Shown here: positions 17,821 to 27,280 of the stretch, one piece after another | Numbering within the stretch: the stretch's first letter is position 1 | How the letters are laid out: every line of letters begins with the position of its first letter | DNA from: Dyella_B humi | GTDB lineage: Bacteria > Pseudomonadota > Gammaproteobacteria > Xanthomonadales > Rhodanobacteraceae | Assembly (NCBI RefSeq): GCF_044904605.1 | Contig: NZ_JADIKI010000022.1 | Location: forward strand, 1,302,001 to 1,366,000 | Reading direction: 5' to 3' | Length of the DNA stretch: 64,000 nt | Translations under genes and position numbers: made by a program | The notes under the pieces: generated by a model | Database searches by the model: none | What the model was told of the DNA's origin: nothing | Seen by the model: the letters and a program-made list of their open reading frames with translations, nothing else

Positions 17821-19530
17821 ATGAAGATTGCGCCGCATCCGGCGACACCACGCCTTACCTTGATCTGCCTTGCGCTGGCGGCAGCATTGTGTGCGCCGAA
17901 CGTGCACGCACAAACGCACGTCACTACGCCGCAGACGAATAGCGGCCAGTTACTGCAGCAGTTGCAACAGCAACCGACGCAGCCGCCTTCGTCCAATCTC
18001 GACTTGAACGTGCAGAAGCGGCAGGCAGCGCGTTCGGAGGACAACACCAAGTTTCCCGTGCGCACGATCGAAATTACCGGTAACAGTTTGCTGAAGACCG
18101 ATGTCTTGCATCAGTTGGTAGCCTCCAGCGAAGGGCACGAGTTGAGTCTCAACGATCTCGATGACCTGGCCGAGAAAATCACCGGCTATTACCACGATCA
18201 CGGCTATCCGCTGGCGACCGCCTACGTGCCCGCGCAGACGTTGCACGATGGCGTGGTACGCATTGCCGTGGTGGAGGCGCGTTACGGCAAGGTGGTGTTG
18301 CAGAACCAGAGTTCAGTGGGCAGCTATCCGCTCGACGCCACCTTGTCGCCGCTGCAATCGGGGCAGCCTGTGCGTGAATACGGACTGGAACGCAGTCTGC
18401 TGCTGCTTTCGGATATTCCCGGCGCCAGTGTGAGTTCCGTGATGCGTCCGGGTGAGCAGGAAGGTACCTCCGACCTGCTCGTCGACGTGACGCCGGCACC
18501 GCGTTATACCGGCACGGTGGGCTTGGACAACTATGGCAATGCCTACACCGATCGCGTGCGCCTTTCCGGCACGTTTGACGTGAATGGCCTGTTCCATCAG
18601 GGCGACGTGCTGGATTTCAGCGGCGTGAGTTCGGGCTCGGGCATGAGCTACGGACACGTCGGCTATCGCTACCTGTTGACGGGGCAGGGCACTACCCTTG
18701 GTCTTGCTGCATCGGGACTCGAGTACAAGCTGGGCAACGGCCTTGCCGATCTGCATGCGCACGGTACGGCCACCACGCAGAGCGTGAACCTGTCGCAACC
18801 ATTCATCCGCAACACTGCTGGCAACCTTTACGCGCAGATCGAGTTTGATCACAAGCGTCTGTACGACAACATCGATCTGGCCGCCCTGGAAACGCATCGC
18901 CATTCCAACAGCTGGGTGCTGACGGTGGCGGGCGACCAGCGTGACAGCACGGGCATCACCAACTTCAACATCAGCGGCACTTACGGTCATCTGTACCTGG
19001 ACAACTTCCAGACGCTGTTCGCCGATTACTTCGGTGCACGCACCGCGGGCAGCTACGTGAAGATCGATTATTCCGTATCGCGCCTGCAGCAGTTGAATCC
19101 CACCAATGCCATCTATGTCGGTTTCTCGGGGCAGCACGCCAACAGGAACCTGGATACGTCCGAGCAGTTCTACCTCGGCGGCCCGAGCACCGTGCGTGGC
19201 TACGATGTGGGCCTGGTCTCCGGTGCGCAGGGCAATCTGGCGACGATCGAATATCGCCACGATTTCACCATCGCAGTCCTGCCGGGCCCGTGGCAGGCTT
19301 CCGCCTTCGTCGATAGCGGACGCGTGCTGGCGTACAAGGATCCGTTCCTGCTGGGCCCGAATAGCGCGCGCCTGAGCAGTGTGGGCGTGGGCCTGCATTG
19401 GACGGCACCGCACGACTGGGTAATCGGCACCACTGTGGCCTCGCCGATCGGCAACAAGCCGGCGCTGGCTGGGCCGCATGCCAGTACGGCGACGCGGTTC
19501 TGGTTCCAGGTGCAGAAGGGATTTTATTGA
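17821..19530 (+). CDS. TpsB outer-membrane transporter (ShlB/FhaC/HecB family)
   Basis: Partner that exports the upstream exoprotein across the outer membrane. The 569-residue product has a signal peptide ending near NVHAQ, a glutamine-rich linker, a POTRA domain (FPVRTIEITGNSLLKTDVL to VVEARYGKVVL), and a C-terminal 16-strand barrel with the conserved LGGPSTVRGY lid-lock motif and a terminal phenylalanine-tyrosine pair. The frame opens with an ATG at 17779 that overlaps the exoprotein stop; the ATG at 17821 gives a compact signal peptide and is preferred, but the earlier start would provide translational coupling. Order tpsA-tpsB is less common than tpsB-tpsA. Confidence 0.93.
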   Translation: MKIAPHPATPRLTLICLALAAALCAPNVHAQTHVTTPQTNSGQLLQQLQQQPTQPPSSNLDLNVQKRQAARSEDNTKFPVRTIEITGNSLLKTDVLHQLVASSEGHELSLNDLDDLAEKITGYYHDHGYPLATAYVPAQTLHDGVVRIAVVEARYGKVVLQNQSSVGSYPLDATLSPLQSGQPVREYGLERSLLLLSDIPGASVSSVMRPGEQEGTSDLLVDVTPAPRYTGTVGLDNYGNAYTDRVRLSGTFDVNGLFHQGDVLDFSGVSSGSGMSYGHVGYRYLLTGQGTTLGLAASGLEYKLGNGLADLHAHGTATTQSVNLSQPFIRNTAGNLYAQIEFDHKRLYDNIDLAALETHRHSNSWVLTVAGDQRDSTGITNFNISGTYGHLYLDNFQTLFADYFGARTAGSYVKIDYSVSRLQQLNPTNAIYVGFSGQHANRNLDTSEQFYLGGPSTVRGYDVGLVSGAQGNLATIEYRHDFTIAVLPGPWQASAFVDSGRVLAYKDPFLLGPNSARLSSVGVGLHWTAPHDWVIGTTVASPIGNKPALAGPHASTATRFWFQVQKGFY

Positions 19531-19584
19531 GGGCGGCCAATACCCCTCTATCTGCACATCACCTTGCTAGCCTGATATGGCTTC

Positions 19585-19616
19585 AGCGTCATTCCGGCCT
19601 TCGCCGGAATGACGCT
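19585..19616. repeat. REP-like palindrome (family A)
   Basis: A perfect 32-base palindrome with 14-base arms around a CTTC loop, half-site AGCGTCATTCCGGC. It lies after the tpsB gene and may contribute to mRNA 3'-end formation or stability. The rest of the 19531-19733 gap holds nothing else I can support. Confidence 0.8.
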
Positions 19617-19733
19617 AGGTGATTTTGACCTGAAATCGGCACGTTGGAGTTCGGCTGTATCTCACTCCAACCTACGTGGCTTGCGGGTGAAGATGTTGGC
19701 GAGCGTGGCGCGTCACGTATGACGAAACACGCA

Positions 19734-20378
19734 TCATAAAGGTGGCGCAGGAGACGGATTCCCTGCGAGCATTCGCATCGCCACAATGCTCCCGCCGGGT
19801 TTTCCTTCCAACGCCGCCTTGGCAATCTCCACCTCACTCTGCGTCGCTGTTGCCAGCACGATCACGGTGCTCGACACGCCTTGGTCACGCACGACAAAAC
19901 TCAACGTGCGCGCCGCGGCTTTCGGTTGTTTAACCAGCGCATTCACATAACGCGACAGGCAGCGCGACAGGCCGAGGTCTTCCACATCGCAGAACGCGAC
20001 ATGCGACGACTGCGCAAATACCGGTTCATACCTTCCGTGGCAGTACATGGAAGGCTCATTCATCGCTGACTGCCCAGCATCGTAAGCAGCGTTGTCGTTG
20101 CATCCGGCATGCTGCGAAAAGGCTGCATCCATGCTCGCTTGGCATTGAGCGGCGTTGTCCTGCGAAGTAAGACACACGGCGGTGATACCTTGTGCGCCCG
20201 GTGCGATAGCAAATGGATGCACAGCTGTCTGCGGCTTCGGCGTCATCAGCGGCGCGGGCCGGATCACAGTGGGATAGATGGAGCCGGAAACGCGCGAGAC
20301 ATCCTGTGCCGTCTGGGCGATTGCCCAGATGGGTAGGACGAGAAGAATCAAAGCGATTCCACGCACGAAGGTATTCAT
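19734..20378 (-). CDS. Secreted hypothetical protein, cysteine-containing
   Basis: A 214-residue product with a clear signal peptide (hydrophobic core from about residue 6 to 21, likely cleavage after WAIAQ). The mature part has six or more cysteines (CLTSQ, QCQAS, HAGCND, YCHGR, FCDVED, SRCLSRYV), suggesting disulphides in the periplasm or outside. No known family is recognised. It faces away from the DUF3011 gene across about 300 bases. Those bases (20379-20677) hold no gene; a short inverted repeat with AGAAGCG arms near 20528-20557 is the only structure seen. Confidence 0.7.
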   Translation of the reverse strand: MNTFVRGIALILLVLPIWAIAQTAQDVSRVSGSIYPTVIRPAPLMTPKPQTAVHPFAIAPGAQGITAVCLTSQDNAAQCQASMDAAFSQHAGCNDNAAYDAGQSAMNEPSMYCHGRYEPVFAQSSHVAFCDVEDLGLSRCLSRYVNALVKQPKAAARTLSFVVRDQGVSSTVIVLATATQSEVEIAKAALEGKPGGSIVAMRMLAGNPSPAPPL

Positions 20379-20677
20379 GGATTTCCTTTGATCGCCAGGA
20401 TTGCGATCGAACCCACCTATCCCCGCGAGCGGAACCCTAATCCATGCTTTTCTGAGCTTACGTAGCGGCCATCACAAAATGGGATGCGCCGGCGGACGGA
20501 CTCGACTGACCTGCGCGCAAACGTCAAAGAAGCGTGACGATCCGTATCTACGCTTCTCACCAAAGCACAACATGAACTGCCGCTTTCGAGGCATAGCGGC
20601 AGGGCCATGACTTGCGACGGTGTTGCGGCTATCGTCCGCTCACGCAATATCTTGCGCAGCCTGGAGACGGAGTACCA

Positions 20678-21217
20678 ATGAGCGTGATCGGCAGGGTTTT
20701 ACTGAGTGGGGCGGCCACGGTGGCCATCGGTTTCTCTTTATTGGCAGTCACCGCGCCATTGCGCGCGCAGCAATATGGGCCGGGGCCGGGTGGCGTGTAT
20801 TGCGCAAGCAATGACAACCGCTTCGCTCGCTGCCAAGTGCCCTGGCGCGATGCGGAACTGGTGCAGCAGTCGTCCAAGACGCGCTGCATTCGCGACCAGA
20901 CGTGGGGCTTCGATCGTCAAGGCATCTGGGTGGATCGCGGTTGCCGCGGACAGTTCGCGCCGGCGCGCGGCGGCTGGCCACCGTATGGCGGCCCAGGTCC
21001 GCAACGCCCGCCTCAACAGGTGCGAGTGCGCTGCGAAAGCCATGGCAGCAATTATCAGCGCTGCCCTGTGGAACTGCGTCGCGATGATTCGGTACGCCTC
21101 GTCAACCGGCTTTCCAGCGCGGACTGCCGCGAAGGGCGCAGCTGGGGCTGGACACGCGACGGCATCTGGGTAGATCGCGGCTGCCGTGCGGATTTCGTGG
21201 TGGAACGTCGTTACTGA
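20678..21217 (+). CDS. DUF3011-type secreted protein with two repeats
   Basis: A 179-residue product with a signal peptide ending near APLRAQ. The mature part has two copies of the DUF3011 signature: a cysteine-led segment, an R-C-x-V/P core and the terminal WG-x4-GIWVDRGCR block, seen in the first copy as GFDRQGIWVDRGCRGQF and in the second as GWTRDGIWVDRGCRADF. The two are joined by a proline/glycine-rich linker. Function is unknown; some family members have lectin-like features. The ATG at 20678 is chosen because it follows GGAGACGGAG. The longer frame from 20612 lacks a signal peptide. Confidence 0.85.
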   Translation: MSVIGRVLLSGAATVAIGFSLLAVTAPLRAQQYGPGPGGVYCASNDNRFARCQVPWRDAELVQQSSKTRCIRDQTWGFDRQGIWVDRGCRGQFAPARGGWPPYGGPGPQRPPQQVRVRCESHGSNYQRCPVELRRDDSVRLVNRLSSADCREGRSWGWTRDGIWVDRGCRADFVVERRY

Positions 21218-21254
21218 TCGCAATTGCAACGTCTACGATTGAAAGGAGTTCATC

Positions 21255-21542
21255 ATGCGTCGTTATGTTTTTTTCGCTTTGTTGCTGGTGAGTGTTACTG
21301 CCCACGCCATGGCTTCGCTGCGCGTGGGCGACAAGGTGCTGTCGATCGGCGACAGCGCGGCACGGGTGCAGGAATTGCTAGGTCCGCCGGCAGTGCGCAA
21401 CTATCTGCATAAGCAGGACGGCAGCCTGGCGAACGATCAGGTTTCGCGCGCGGAGCAGTGGCAGTACGTGCAGGACGGGAAAACCGTGATCATCACCATC
21501 GTCGATGGCAAGGCCACCGACTTCGAAACGCAGCCTAATTGA
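21255..21542 (+). CDS. Small secreted DUF2845-like protein
   Basis: A 95-residue product with an N-terminal signal peptide (MRRYVFFALLLVSVTAHAMA) and a short beta-rich domain: SLRVGDKVLSIGDSAARV, LGPPAVRNY, EQWQYVQDGKTVIITIVDGKA. This layout matches small DUF2845 periplasmic proteins, which share the fold of lipoprotein SmpA/BamE-like domains. A good ribosome binding site (GAAAGGAG) precedes the ATG. It follows the DUF3011 gene by 37 bases and may share its transcript. Function unknown. Confidence 0.75.
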   Translation: MRRYVFFALLLVSVTAHAMASLRVGDKVLSIGDSAARVQELLGPPAVRNYLHKQDGSLANDQVSRAEQWQYVQDGKTVIITIVDGKATDFETQPN

Positions 21543-21601
21543 TCGATCTATCCCGCTCCTCGGCGGCATAGGTATCTACACATTTCTTGTCAGGCTCAAA
21601 C

Positions 21602-21735
21602 TGCCCCGTCGTCATTCCGGCGAAGGCCAGAATCCAGTTTCAACAAGCCGTGCGAAGCACTCAAAAGCAGCTTTTGTGTCCTTCGGACGCATATTTGAAC
21701 TGGATTCCGGCCTTCGCCGGAATGACGACGGGGCA
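21602..21735. repeat. Paired REP-like elements (family A doublet)
   Basis: Arms at 21602-21638 and 21698-21735 are inverted copies of a REP-like palindrome, each containing GTCATTCCGGCGAAGGCC or its inverse. The 59-base spacer can pair partly with itself. The layout is that of the bacterial interspersed mosaic elements formed by REP doublets. Confidence 0.8.
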
Positions 21736-21791
21736 AGATGAGGTTTTACTCCAGGATGTGTACATACCCCAGCTAGAGAGGGTGTCCATCT

Positions 21792-24113
21792 TCAAGCCAC
21801 GTTCTTTGCCTTCGCCAACTGCTGCCGAATCGGCAAGCTCCGAATGCGCTGTCCGGTTGCCGCGAAAATCGCATTGGTCAACGCCGGCGCAATCGGCGGC
21901 AGGCCCGGTTCGCCGACGCCGCCGAGCGGTAGCGAATGATCATCGGCTGCAACCATGTGCACGTGGATTTCGCGCGGCGCTTCATTCAAGCGCAGCACCA
22001 AAAAATCGTTGAAGTTGGATTGCTGCGCGCGGCCGTTCTTGAAGCTGATTTCGCCGTGCAGTGCCAAGCCGACGCCCATGATCACCGCACCTTCCAACTG
22101 CGAGCGCACGCGTTCCGGATTCACCTGCGGGCCGCAATCGATGGCGATGTCCACGCGTGGAATGCTCAGCTTGCCATCGGAGCCAACTTCTACCTGGCAC
22201 ACTGCGGCGGTGTAAGTGACGAAACTGCGATGCGCTGCCAGTCCCAGTCCGCTGCCCTTCGGCAGTTGACGGCCCCAGCCAGCGGCGGTGGTGACGGTTT
22301 CGATCACACGCTTGAGCCGCCGGGTATCGATCGGATAAAGCGCCGGGTCTTCCCCGTAGTTGGTGAAGCCCACCTTTGCCGTCGGCTGGAATTGGCGGTC
22401 CGGACCGATCAGTTCGAGCAGGTAATCGCGGTGATCGCGTCCGGACGCGTGCGCCAGTTCAGCGACAAAGCTTTGCACACCAAAGGTATGCGGGATGTTG
22501 TACACGGAGCGGAACCAGCCGATGCGTGTATGCGCTTCCACCGCCGGGTTTTCGATGCGCACGTTGGCGATGGCGAACGGCAGATCGATCACGCCCTGGT
22601 TCAATTCGCCGGGCTGCTCGTGCTCGATGCCGGGCTTGAAGGTCGATTGGATGGACGGCGCGGCGGTGCGATGCAGCCAGCCGGCAACCTTGCCGGAACC
22701 ATCCAGCGCCGCTTCGAAATGTTCGGCCGACACGGCGTGGAAGTAGTCGTTGACGATGTCGTCCTCGCGCGTCCATAGCACCTTGACCGGCTTACCGACG
22801 GCTTTGGAAAGCAGTGCTGCTTCCACCACGTAATCCGGCTTGGATTTGCGCCCGAAACCGCCGCCGAGCAAAGTGACATTCACCGTGATGTTGGCATCCG
22901 GGATACCCAGCACCTTGACCAGTTCGTTGCGGATTTCCTGCGGCGCCTGCGTGCACGCCCACACTTCGCACTTGTTGTCCGCGAAGTTCGCGACCGCGCA
23001 AGGTGGCTCCATGGTGGCGTGGGCGAGGTGCGGAATGTAGTAATCCGCGGTGACGCGCCTGGCCGCACTGCTCAAGGCCTGATCGATATTGCCGTCGTTG
23101 CGGGCCACTTGGCCTGGCTTGCGATTGGCCGCTTCCAGTTGCGCGCGATAGGCGACCGAGTCGTAGTTTGCATTCGGTCCGCTGGCCCACTTGATGTTCA
23201 ATTGCTCGCGCGCTTTCATCGCGATCCAGCTGTTTTCGGCGATCACCGCTACGCCTCCTAAAGGCTGGAAACCGGAAGGCGGTGGCGTAGAGTCGAGTGC
23301 AAGCACTTTCACTACGCCGGGCATTTTCTGCGCGGCGCTGCCGTCGAACGAAGCAACCTTGTCGCCATACACCGGCGGACGCGCGATCACCGCATAGAGC
23401 ATGCCGTCCAGACGCGTGTCGATGCCGTAGTGCGCGCGGCCGGTGACGATATCGAGACCATCGATCAGCCCGGTCTTGCCTTTACCGATGTAGCGAAATT
23501 CTTCCGGCGATTTCAGCGCCAGCGTGTTCGGATCGGGTGCGGGCAGGGCGGCGGCTTTGGTGGCGAGTTCGCCGAAGCCGAGCTTGCGCCCGCTCTTGGT
23601 GTCGACCACTTCATGGATGCCCGCCTTGACCTGGCGCACGTCCACGCCCCAGTGCGCGGCGGCGGCTTGTTCCAGCATCACGCGCGCGGCCGCACCGGCA
23701 CGGCGCAATGCGGCGAAACTCTGACGTAGGCTGCGCGAGCCGTCGGTGTCCTGGTTGCCGTAGCGCAGCTCATCGCCCGGCGCCTGTCGCACCTTTACGC
23801 GCGACCAGTCGGCGCCGAGTTCGTCCGCCACCACCAGGGCCACGCTAGTGCGCACGCCCTGGCCCATTTCCGAACGAATGCATACCACGGTCACGGTGCC
23901 GTCCGGCGCAATCTCCACGAACAAGTGCGGATCGTCGCGCAAGCCATGCTCCGTGCCTTCGCCGCCGTATTTCTTCTTCGGCGGTGCAACGGGCTTGTCC
24001 GCGGCAAGCGCCAGCGAGGGCAGGCCGAAAGCCAATAGCAGACTGCCGGCGCCGAAGCCGAGCACAAAGGCGCGGCGGCTTTCGTTGCAGATGTGCAGGC
24101 TGTCATTTTTCAT
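21792..24113 (-). CDS. Periplasmic molybdopterin-binding hydroxylase subunit (IorB-like)
   Basis: Large subunit of a xanthine dehydrogenase-family enzyme of the isoquinoline 1-oxidoreductase/aldehyde oxidoreductase type; it hydroxylates or oxidises an aldehyde or N-heterocycle using a molybdenum cofactor. The 773-residue product begins with a twin-arginine signal (SRRAFVLGFG plus hydrophobic stretch), so the folded, cofactor-loaded enzyme is exported. Visible molybdopterin-contact regions include SEMGQGVRTS, TLLGGGFGRK, and the C-terminal GVGEPGLPP with the catalytic glutamate. The ATG at 24113 overlaps the stop of the small subunit by four bases. The actual substrate cannot be told from sequence. 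Confidence 0.92.
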   Translation of the reverse strand: MKNDSLHICNESRRAFVLGFGAGSLLLAFGLPSLALAADKPVAPPKKKYGGEGTEHGLRDDPHLFVEIAPDGTVTVVCIRSEMGQGVRTSVALVVADELGADWSRVKVRQAPGDELRYGNQDTDGSRSLRQSFAALRRAGAAARVMLEQAAAAHWGVDVRQVKAGIHEVVDTKSGRKLGFGELATKAAALPAPDPNTLALKSPEEFRYIGKGKTGLIDGLDIVTGRAHYGIDTRLDGMLYAVIARPPVYGDKVASFDGSAAQKMPGVVKVLALDSTPPPSGFQPLGGVAVIAENSWIAMKAREQLNIKWASGPNANYDSVAYRAQLEAANRKPGQVARNDGNIDQALSSAARRVTADYYIPHLAHATMEPPCAVANFADNKCEVWACTQAPQEIRNELVKVLGIPDANITVNVTLLGGGFGRKSKPDYVVEAALLSKAVGKPVKVLWTREDDIVNDYFHAVSAEHFEAALDGSGKVAGWLHRTAAPSIQSTFKPGIEHEQPGELNQGVIDLPFAIANVRIENPAVEAHTRIGWFRSVYNIPHTFGVQSFVAELAHASGRDHRDYLLELIGPDRQFQPTAKVGFTNYGEDPALYPIDTRRLKRVIETVTTAAGWGRQLPKGSGLGLAAHRSFVTYTAAVCQVEVGSDGKLSIPRVDIAIDCGPQVNPERVRSQLEGAVIMGVGLALHGEISFKNGRAQQSNFNDFLVLRLNEAPREIHVHMVAADDHSLPLGGVGEPGLPPIAPALTNAIFAATGQRIRSLPIRQQLAKAKNVA

Positions 24114-24571
24114 GCCGCACCGCCTTCGCCCGCCGCGAGCTTGATCGCCGCGCGAATGCGCGTGTACGTGCCGCAACGGCAAAGATTGCCAGACATGGCC
24201 GCTTCAATGTCCGCATCGCTAGGCTGCGGCTTGCTCTTCAACAACGACGCAGCCTGCATGATCTGGCCCGCCTGGCAGTAGCCGCATTGCGCCACGTTCA
24301 GCTCCATCCACGCGCGCTGCACCGGATGGCTGCCATCCGGCGATAACCCTTCGATGGTAGTGACCTGCTTGCCTGCCGCCGCCATCACCGGCGTGACGCA
24401 AGAACGCACCGCCGTGCCATCCAGATGCACCGTGCACGCACCACACAACGCCATGCCGCAGCCGAACTTGGTGCCGGTGTAGCCGAGCGTGTCGCGCAGA
24501 TACCAGAGCAGGGGCATGTCGGGCGGACCGTCGAAGGGGTGTTCGCGTCCGTTGATGGTCAACGTGAGCAT
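24110..24571 (-). CDS. [2Fe-2S] subunit of molybdenum hydroxylase (IorA-like)
   Basis: A 153-residue electron-transfer subunit with two iron-sulphur sites: the ferredoxin-like set in GCGMALCGACTVHLDG plus a following cysteine, and the helical set in CGYCQAGQI and CRCGTYTRI. It passes electrons from the molybdenum subunit, probably to a membrane cytochrome, since no FAD subunit is encoded beside it. The ATG at 24571 follows a GAGG-type ribosome binding site; the upstream in-frame extension is not used. It has no export signal of its own and would be carried out with the twin-arginine large subunit. Confidence 0.93.
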   Translation of the reverse strand: MLTLTINGREHPFDGPPDMPLLWYLRDTLGYTGTKFGCGMALCGACTVHLDGTAVRSCVTPVMAAAGKQVTTIEGLSPDGSHPVQRAWMELNVAQCGYCQAGQIMQAASLLKSKPQPSDADIEAAMSGNLCRCGTYTRIRAAIKLAAGEGGAA

Positions 24572-25026
24572 GGCGAACCTCGTGAGGTTTTGGGGCGGGG
24601 AGGCGTTCAATGTACCGCGAAGCGTGAAGCTGAGGGCACGATACTGCGCGTGCATGCGGGTGCGGAATGCCGGGCTGCGGCAAATTTTTGCCTGATCCTG
24701 CGAGTATGGCGATGAAGCTTATTGAGGATTACGCAATCCAGGCATTCTATGACTTGCCGAAATCTTGCCCGCCGTCGCGGCTTTCGCTCATTAGCTGTCT
24801 GGGAGAAATGCGTGCAACCGAAATAATACGCGGCAGCTTGATCGCGAAGTTTAAATTTCCCTGGAAACCTAACATCACCGAATACGTCGTCCCGGCGAAA
24901 GTCGGGGCGACGAGCATTTGGGCATTTCGGCAAGTCGAGCAGAATTGTCCCGGACAGTCGGAGAACTTTCGCCGAGGCGCTCTACAAAAGCGAAGCTGGT
25001 CAATGAAGGTGAGGGAGATAGATGGA
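24572..25026. other. Intergenic region with one REP-like palindrome
   Basis: About 450 bases with no supportable gene. A family A palindrome with half-site CGTCGTCCCGGC lies at 24885-24912. The open frame at 24667-25041 reads straight through it, has no recognisable content and overlaps the end of folE2, so it is not called. Promoter sequences for the hydroxylase genes should lie at the left end. Confidence 0.6.
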
Positions 25027-25932
25027 TCAGCGAAAGCGTGAAGCGCCCTTGCTCGCGAACGCCACCGCATCATGCGGATGCAAGCTTTCCTGATGCTCAA
25101 CCCGCACGTGAAAGTCTGCAATGCTGTCGTCAGCATCCAACGCGTGATAGATACGCCGCGCTGCATCCTCGCAAAACATTAGGTTCTCGCCGTTTGCCAG
25201 CGCGAACGCTTGTTCGTCTTCGCGTTTGACTGCTGTTTGCACCGGTGTGCCGAGCGCAGCTTCCGCGCGATCGAGCAAGTCGATGAGGTTCAGCGGAGCG
25301 CCTTCGATAAAACGAACGCACAGCTGTGCCACGCTGCGCTGCGCATGCGGCGTGGCGACGATGCCGGCTTCGCTGCCTAGCCACGCCAGAACGGAAGCGT
25401 GTTCCAGTGGCTTGTCGGTTGAGAAGTCCTTGGCGAACTGCTGCTGGATCAATTGACGCGACAGCGCGGCCGAAGCAGGGCAGGTGGAGGAGTAGACGAC
25501 TTCCGTACCGAGCTCCAATTGGAAACCTGCGGAATCCAGGCTGGCTTCGATCGTCACCGGATAGCTGCGCCAGCCGCTGTTGCCGCTACGCAGGGCATTT
25601 CGACGCACGAGGTGGTCGAAGCGGATGCGGATGCGTGCGCGGTCGGCCAGGTCGTGGTGTGAATCGAGGAAGGCGCGTAGCAGCGATGCGAGCATGGGCG
25701 CATCGATCGCGCGGCTGCCGAGGTATTTGTCGACCAGCAGATACAGGCGCGACATATGGATGCCGCGCTGATCCTGTCGTGTGAGATTGACGAAGGCGCC
25801 GACCTTGGCGCTGGCACGCCGCAAGGTACCGTCGCCTGCGTCGAACAGGATCGGTATGTCGATGTGTTCCATGCCCACCCAGTCCAGCGTGGTGTCCAGG
25901 TGCGGCTGCGGATGTTTCGCGACGTCGGGCAT
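25027..25932 (-). CDS. folE2: GTP cyclohydrolase FolE2 (type IB)
   Basis: Converts GTP to 7,8-dihydroneopterin triphosphate, the first step to folate and queuosine. The 301-residue product starts MPDVAKHPQPHLDTTLDWVG, the typical FolE2 N-terminus, and contains the metal-binding cysteine in YSSTCPASAALSR, and the C-terminal segment FHVRVEHQESLHPHDAVAF. This is the zinc-independent isozyme, often used when zinc is scarce. The ATG at 25932 is preferred because the upstream extension would nearly meet the protease gene. It follows the subtilase gene by about 40 bases on the same strand. Confidence 0.93.
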   Translation of the reverse strand: MPDVAKHPQPHLDTTLDWVGMEHIDIPILFDAGDGTLRRASAKVGAFVNLTRQDQRGIHMSRLYLLVDKYLGSRAIDAPMLASLLRAFLDSHHDLADRARIRIRFDHLVRRNALRSGNSGWRSYPVTIEASLDSAGFQLELGTEVVYSSTCPASAALSRQLIQQQFAKDFSTDKPLEHASVLAWLGSEAGIVATPHAQRSVAQLCVRFIEGAPLNLIDLLDRAEAALGTPVQTAVKREDEQAFALANGENLMFCEDAARRIYHALDADDSIADFHVRVEHQESLHPHDAVAFASKGASRFR

Positions 25933-25972
25933 CAGGCCCACGGCGGTGTTGATGTTTTTCACAAAGGCATCA

Positions 25973-27280
25973 TCAAGGCGTGGTGTGGTTCGCGTTGCGC
26001 AAGGCGGATACAGCAGCTGCGGCATTCACTTGCAGCATGCCGTTGGACATCTTGCTGTTTTGTAGCAGCAGATCGTGCGCCGCATGCGCGTCTAACTTCG
26101 GTGTAACGGACAGCAATAAAGCGAGGATGCCGCTTACATGTGCGGCCGCCATGGACGATCCGGAGGTAAAGTCGTAGCCGCCGCCTGGCTGTGTAGTGAG
26201 GATGTCGGTGCCTGGTGCGCTCAATACACCGACTGGTGCGGGCGAACGGCCGCTCACGCGAACGACGATGACACCGGGCGCGTTGTCGGGAAAGCCATCG
26301 AGATTTCCGCTGGGCGGCAAGGCTGCCACCACGATGCGGCCCTGGCTGAGCAATTGCGCGAGCAGCTTATCGAGCAGGGGATCGGCTGGCCCGCCCAGGC
26401 TCAGGTTCACGATGCGCGCATCCGTGTCGATGATGGCAGCCAGCGCCTTGGCCAGCGTGAACGAATTGCAGTGCGCGCCGGCATTTTTCTCTGGCGTGTA
26501 CCAGCAAGCTTTGTAGACGCTGAGTATGGACTTGGGTGCGATACCGACGATCCCTTGATGATTGTCGGCGTCCGCGGCAATCACGCCGGCCACTTCGGTG
26601 CCGTGGTGATCGTGATCGAAGGCCTTGGCATCGCCATCGACCATGTCGTGCGTGTCGTGGATGCGCCCTTGCAGATCGGGGTGTGTCAGGTCGGCGCCGG
26701 TATCGACCACCGCCACGTGCACGCCTTCGCCCTGGCTGAGCTTTTGCGCAAGCGCGGCATCGGTTTCCACGAAGCCACGTTGCAGGTCGACATAAGGGTC
26801 GTTGTAATGATGCGTATCCGCGGAAACGTTCGCGTACACCGCGTAATCCTGCAGCGGCTGCACAAGCTGCACGCGCTCGTCCTTGGCGAGCGTCTTGAGC
26901 AAGGCATCGCGATCCGCGCCCGGCGGCGCTTCCACCACCACGCAATACACGCCCAGCGCCTTGATCGGCCAGCCGGCGAGTTCGTGCAGGCCGTAATGCT
27001 GTTTGAGTTCGTTCAACGCGGAAGCGGCGCGCTGGCCGGCGCCGTAATAGCCCGACGGTGCGTAGCCCAGCAAACTGGAACCGGCGTGCATCGCAGGCGG
27101 TTCGATCGGATTGGTCACCGCCAGCACGATGTCACGCCGCGCGTCCATGGAGGAGGCGAGTGCATGGCTGGCATCGGCTTGAGCCTTCACGGAATCTGCA
27201 GTGGACGCATGCGCGGCTACGCACAAACATGCCAGGACGGCGGCGAGCATCCTGGCGCCATAGCCCATCGTGTATCTCAT
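25973..27280 (-). CDS. Secreted subtilisin-like serine peptidase (S8)
   Basis: A 435-residue peptidase with a signal peptide (hydrophobic residues about 11-25) and a complete catalytic triad: Asp193 in VAVVDTGADLTH, His226 in HDHHGTEVAG and Ser376 in FTSGSSMAAAH. The N-terminal 150 residues resemble a propeptide. A cysteine pair (CW and HC, about residues 259-271) flanks an insertion. The start codon overlaps the anti-sigma stop by four bases, so the peptidase is translationally coupled to the sigma/anti-sigma pair. It should act in the periplasm or outside; a role in processing the anti-sigma factor or an envelope protein is inference. Confidence 0.9.
   Translation of the reverse strand: MRYTMGYGARMLAAVLACLCVAAHASTADSVKAQADASHALASSMDARRDIVLAVTNPIEPPAMHAGSSLLGYAPSGYYGAGQRAASALNELKQHYGLHELAGWPIKALGVYCVVVEAPPGADRDALLKTLAKDERVQLVQPLQDYAVYANVSADTHHYNDPYVDLQRGFVETDAALAQKLSQGEGVHVAVVDTGADLTHPDLQGRIHDTHDMVDGDAKAFDHDHHGTEVAGVIAADADNHQGIVGIAPKSILSVYKACWYTPEKNAGAHCNSFTLAKALAAIIDTDARIVNLSLGGPADPLLDKLLAQLLSQGRIVVAALPPSGNLDGFPDNAPGVIVVRVSGRSPAPVGVLSAPGTDILTTQPGGGYDFTSGSSMAAAHVSGILALLLSVTPKLDAHAAHDLLLQNSKMSNGMLQVNAAAAVSALRNANHTTP

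Noticed and set aside
15857..17851. Long minus-strand open frame within the exoprotein gene (over 600 codons)
   Set aside because: It is antisense to the TpsA gene, composed of low-complexity His/Arg/Ala-rich sequence, and exists because the repeated GC-rich codons leave few stops on the other strand.
24667..25041. 124-codon plus-strand frame next to folE2
   Set aside because: It contains a REP-like palindrome, overlaps the end of folE2 on the other strand and has no recognisable domain or ribosome site.
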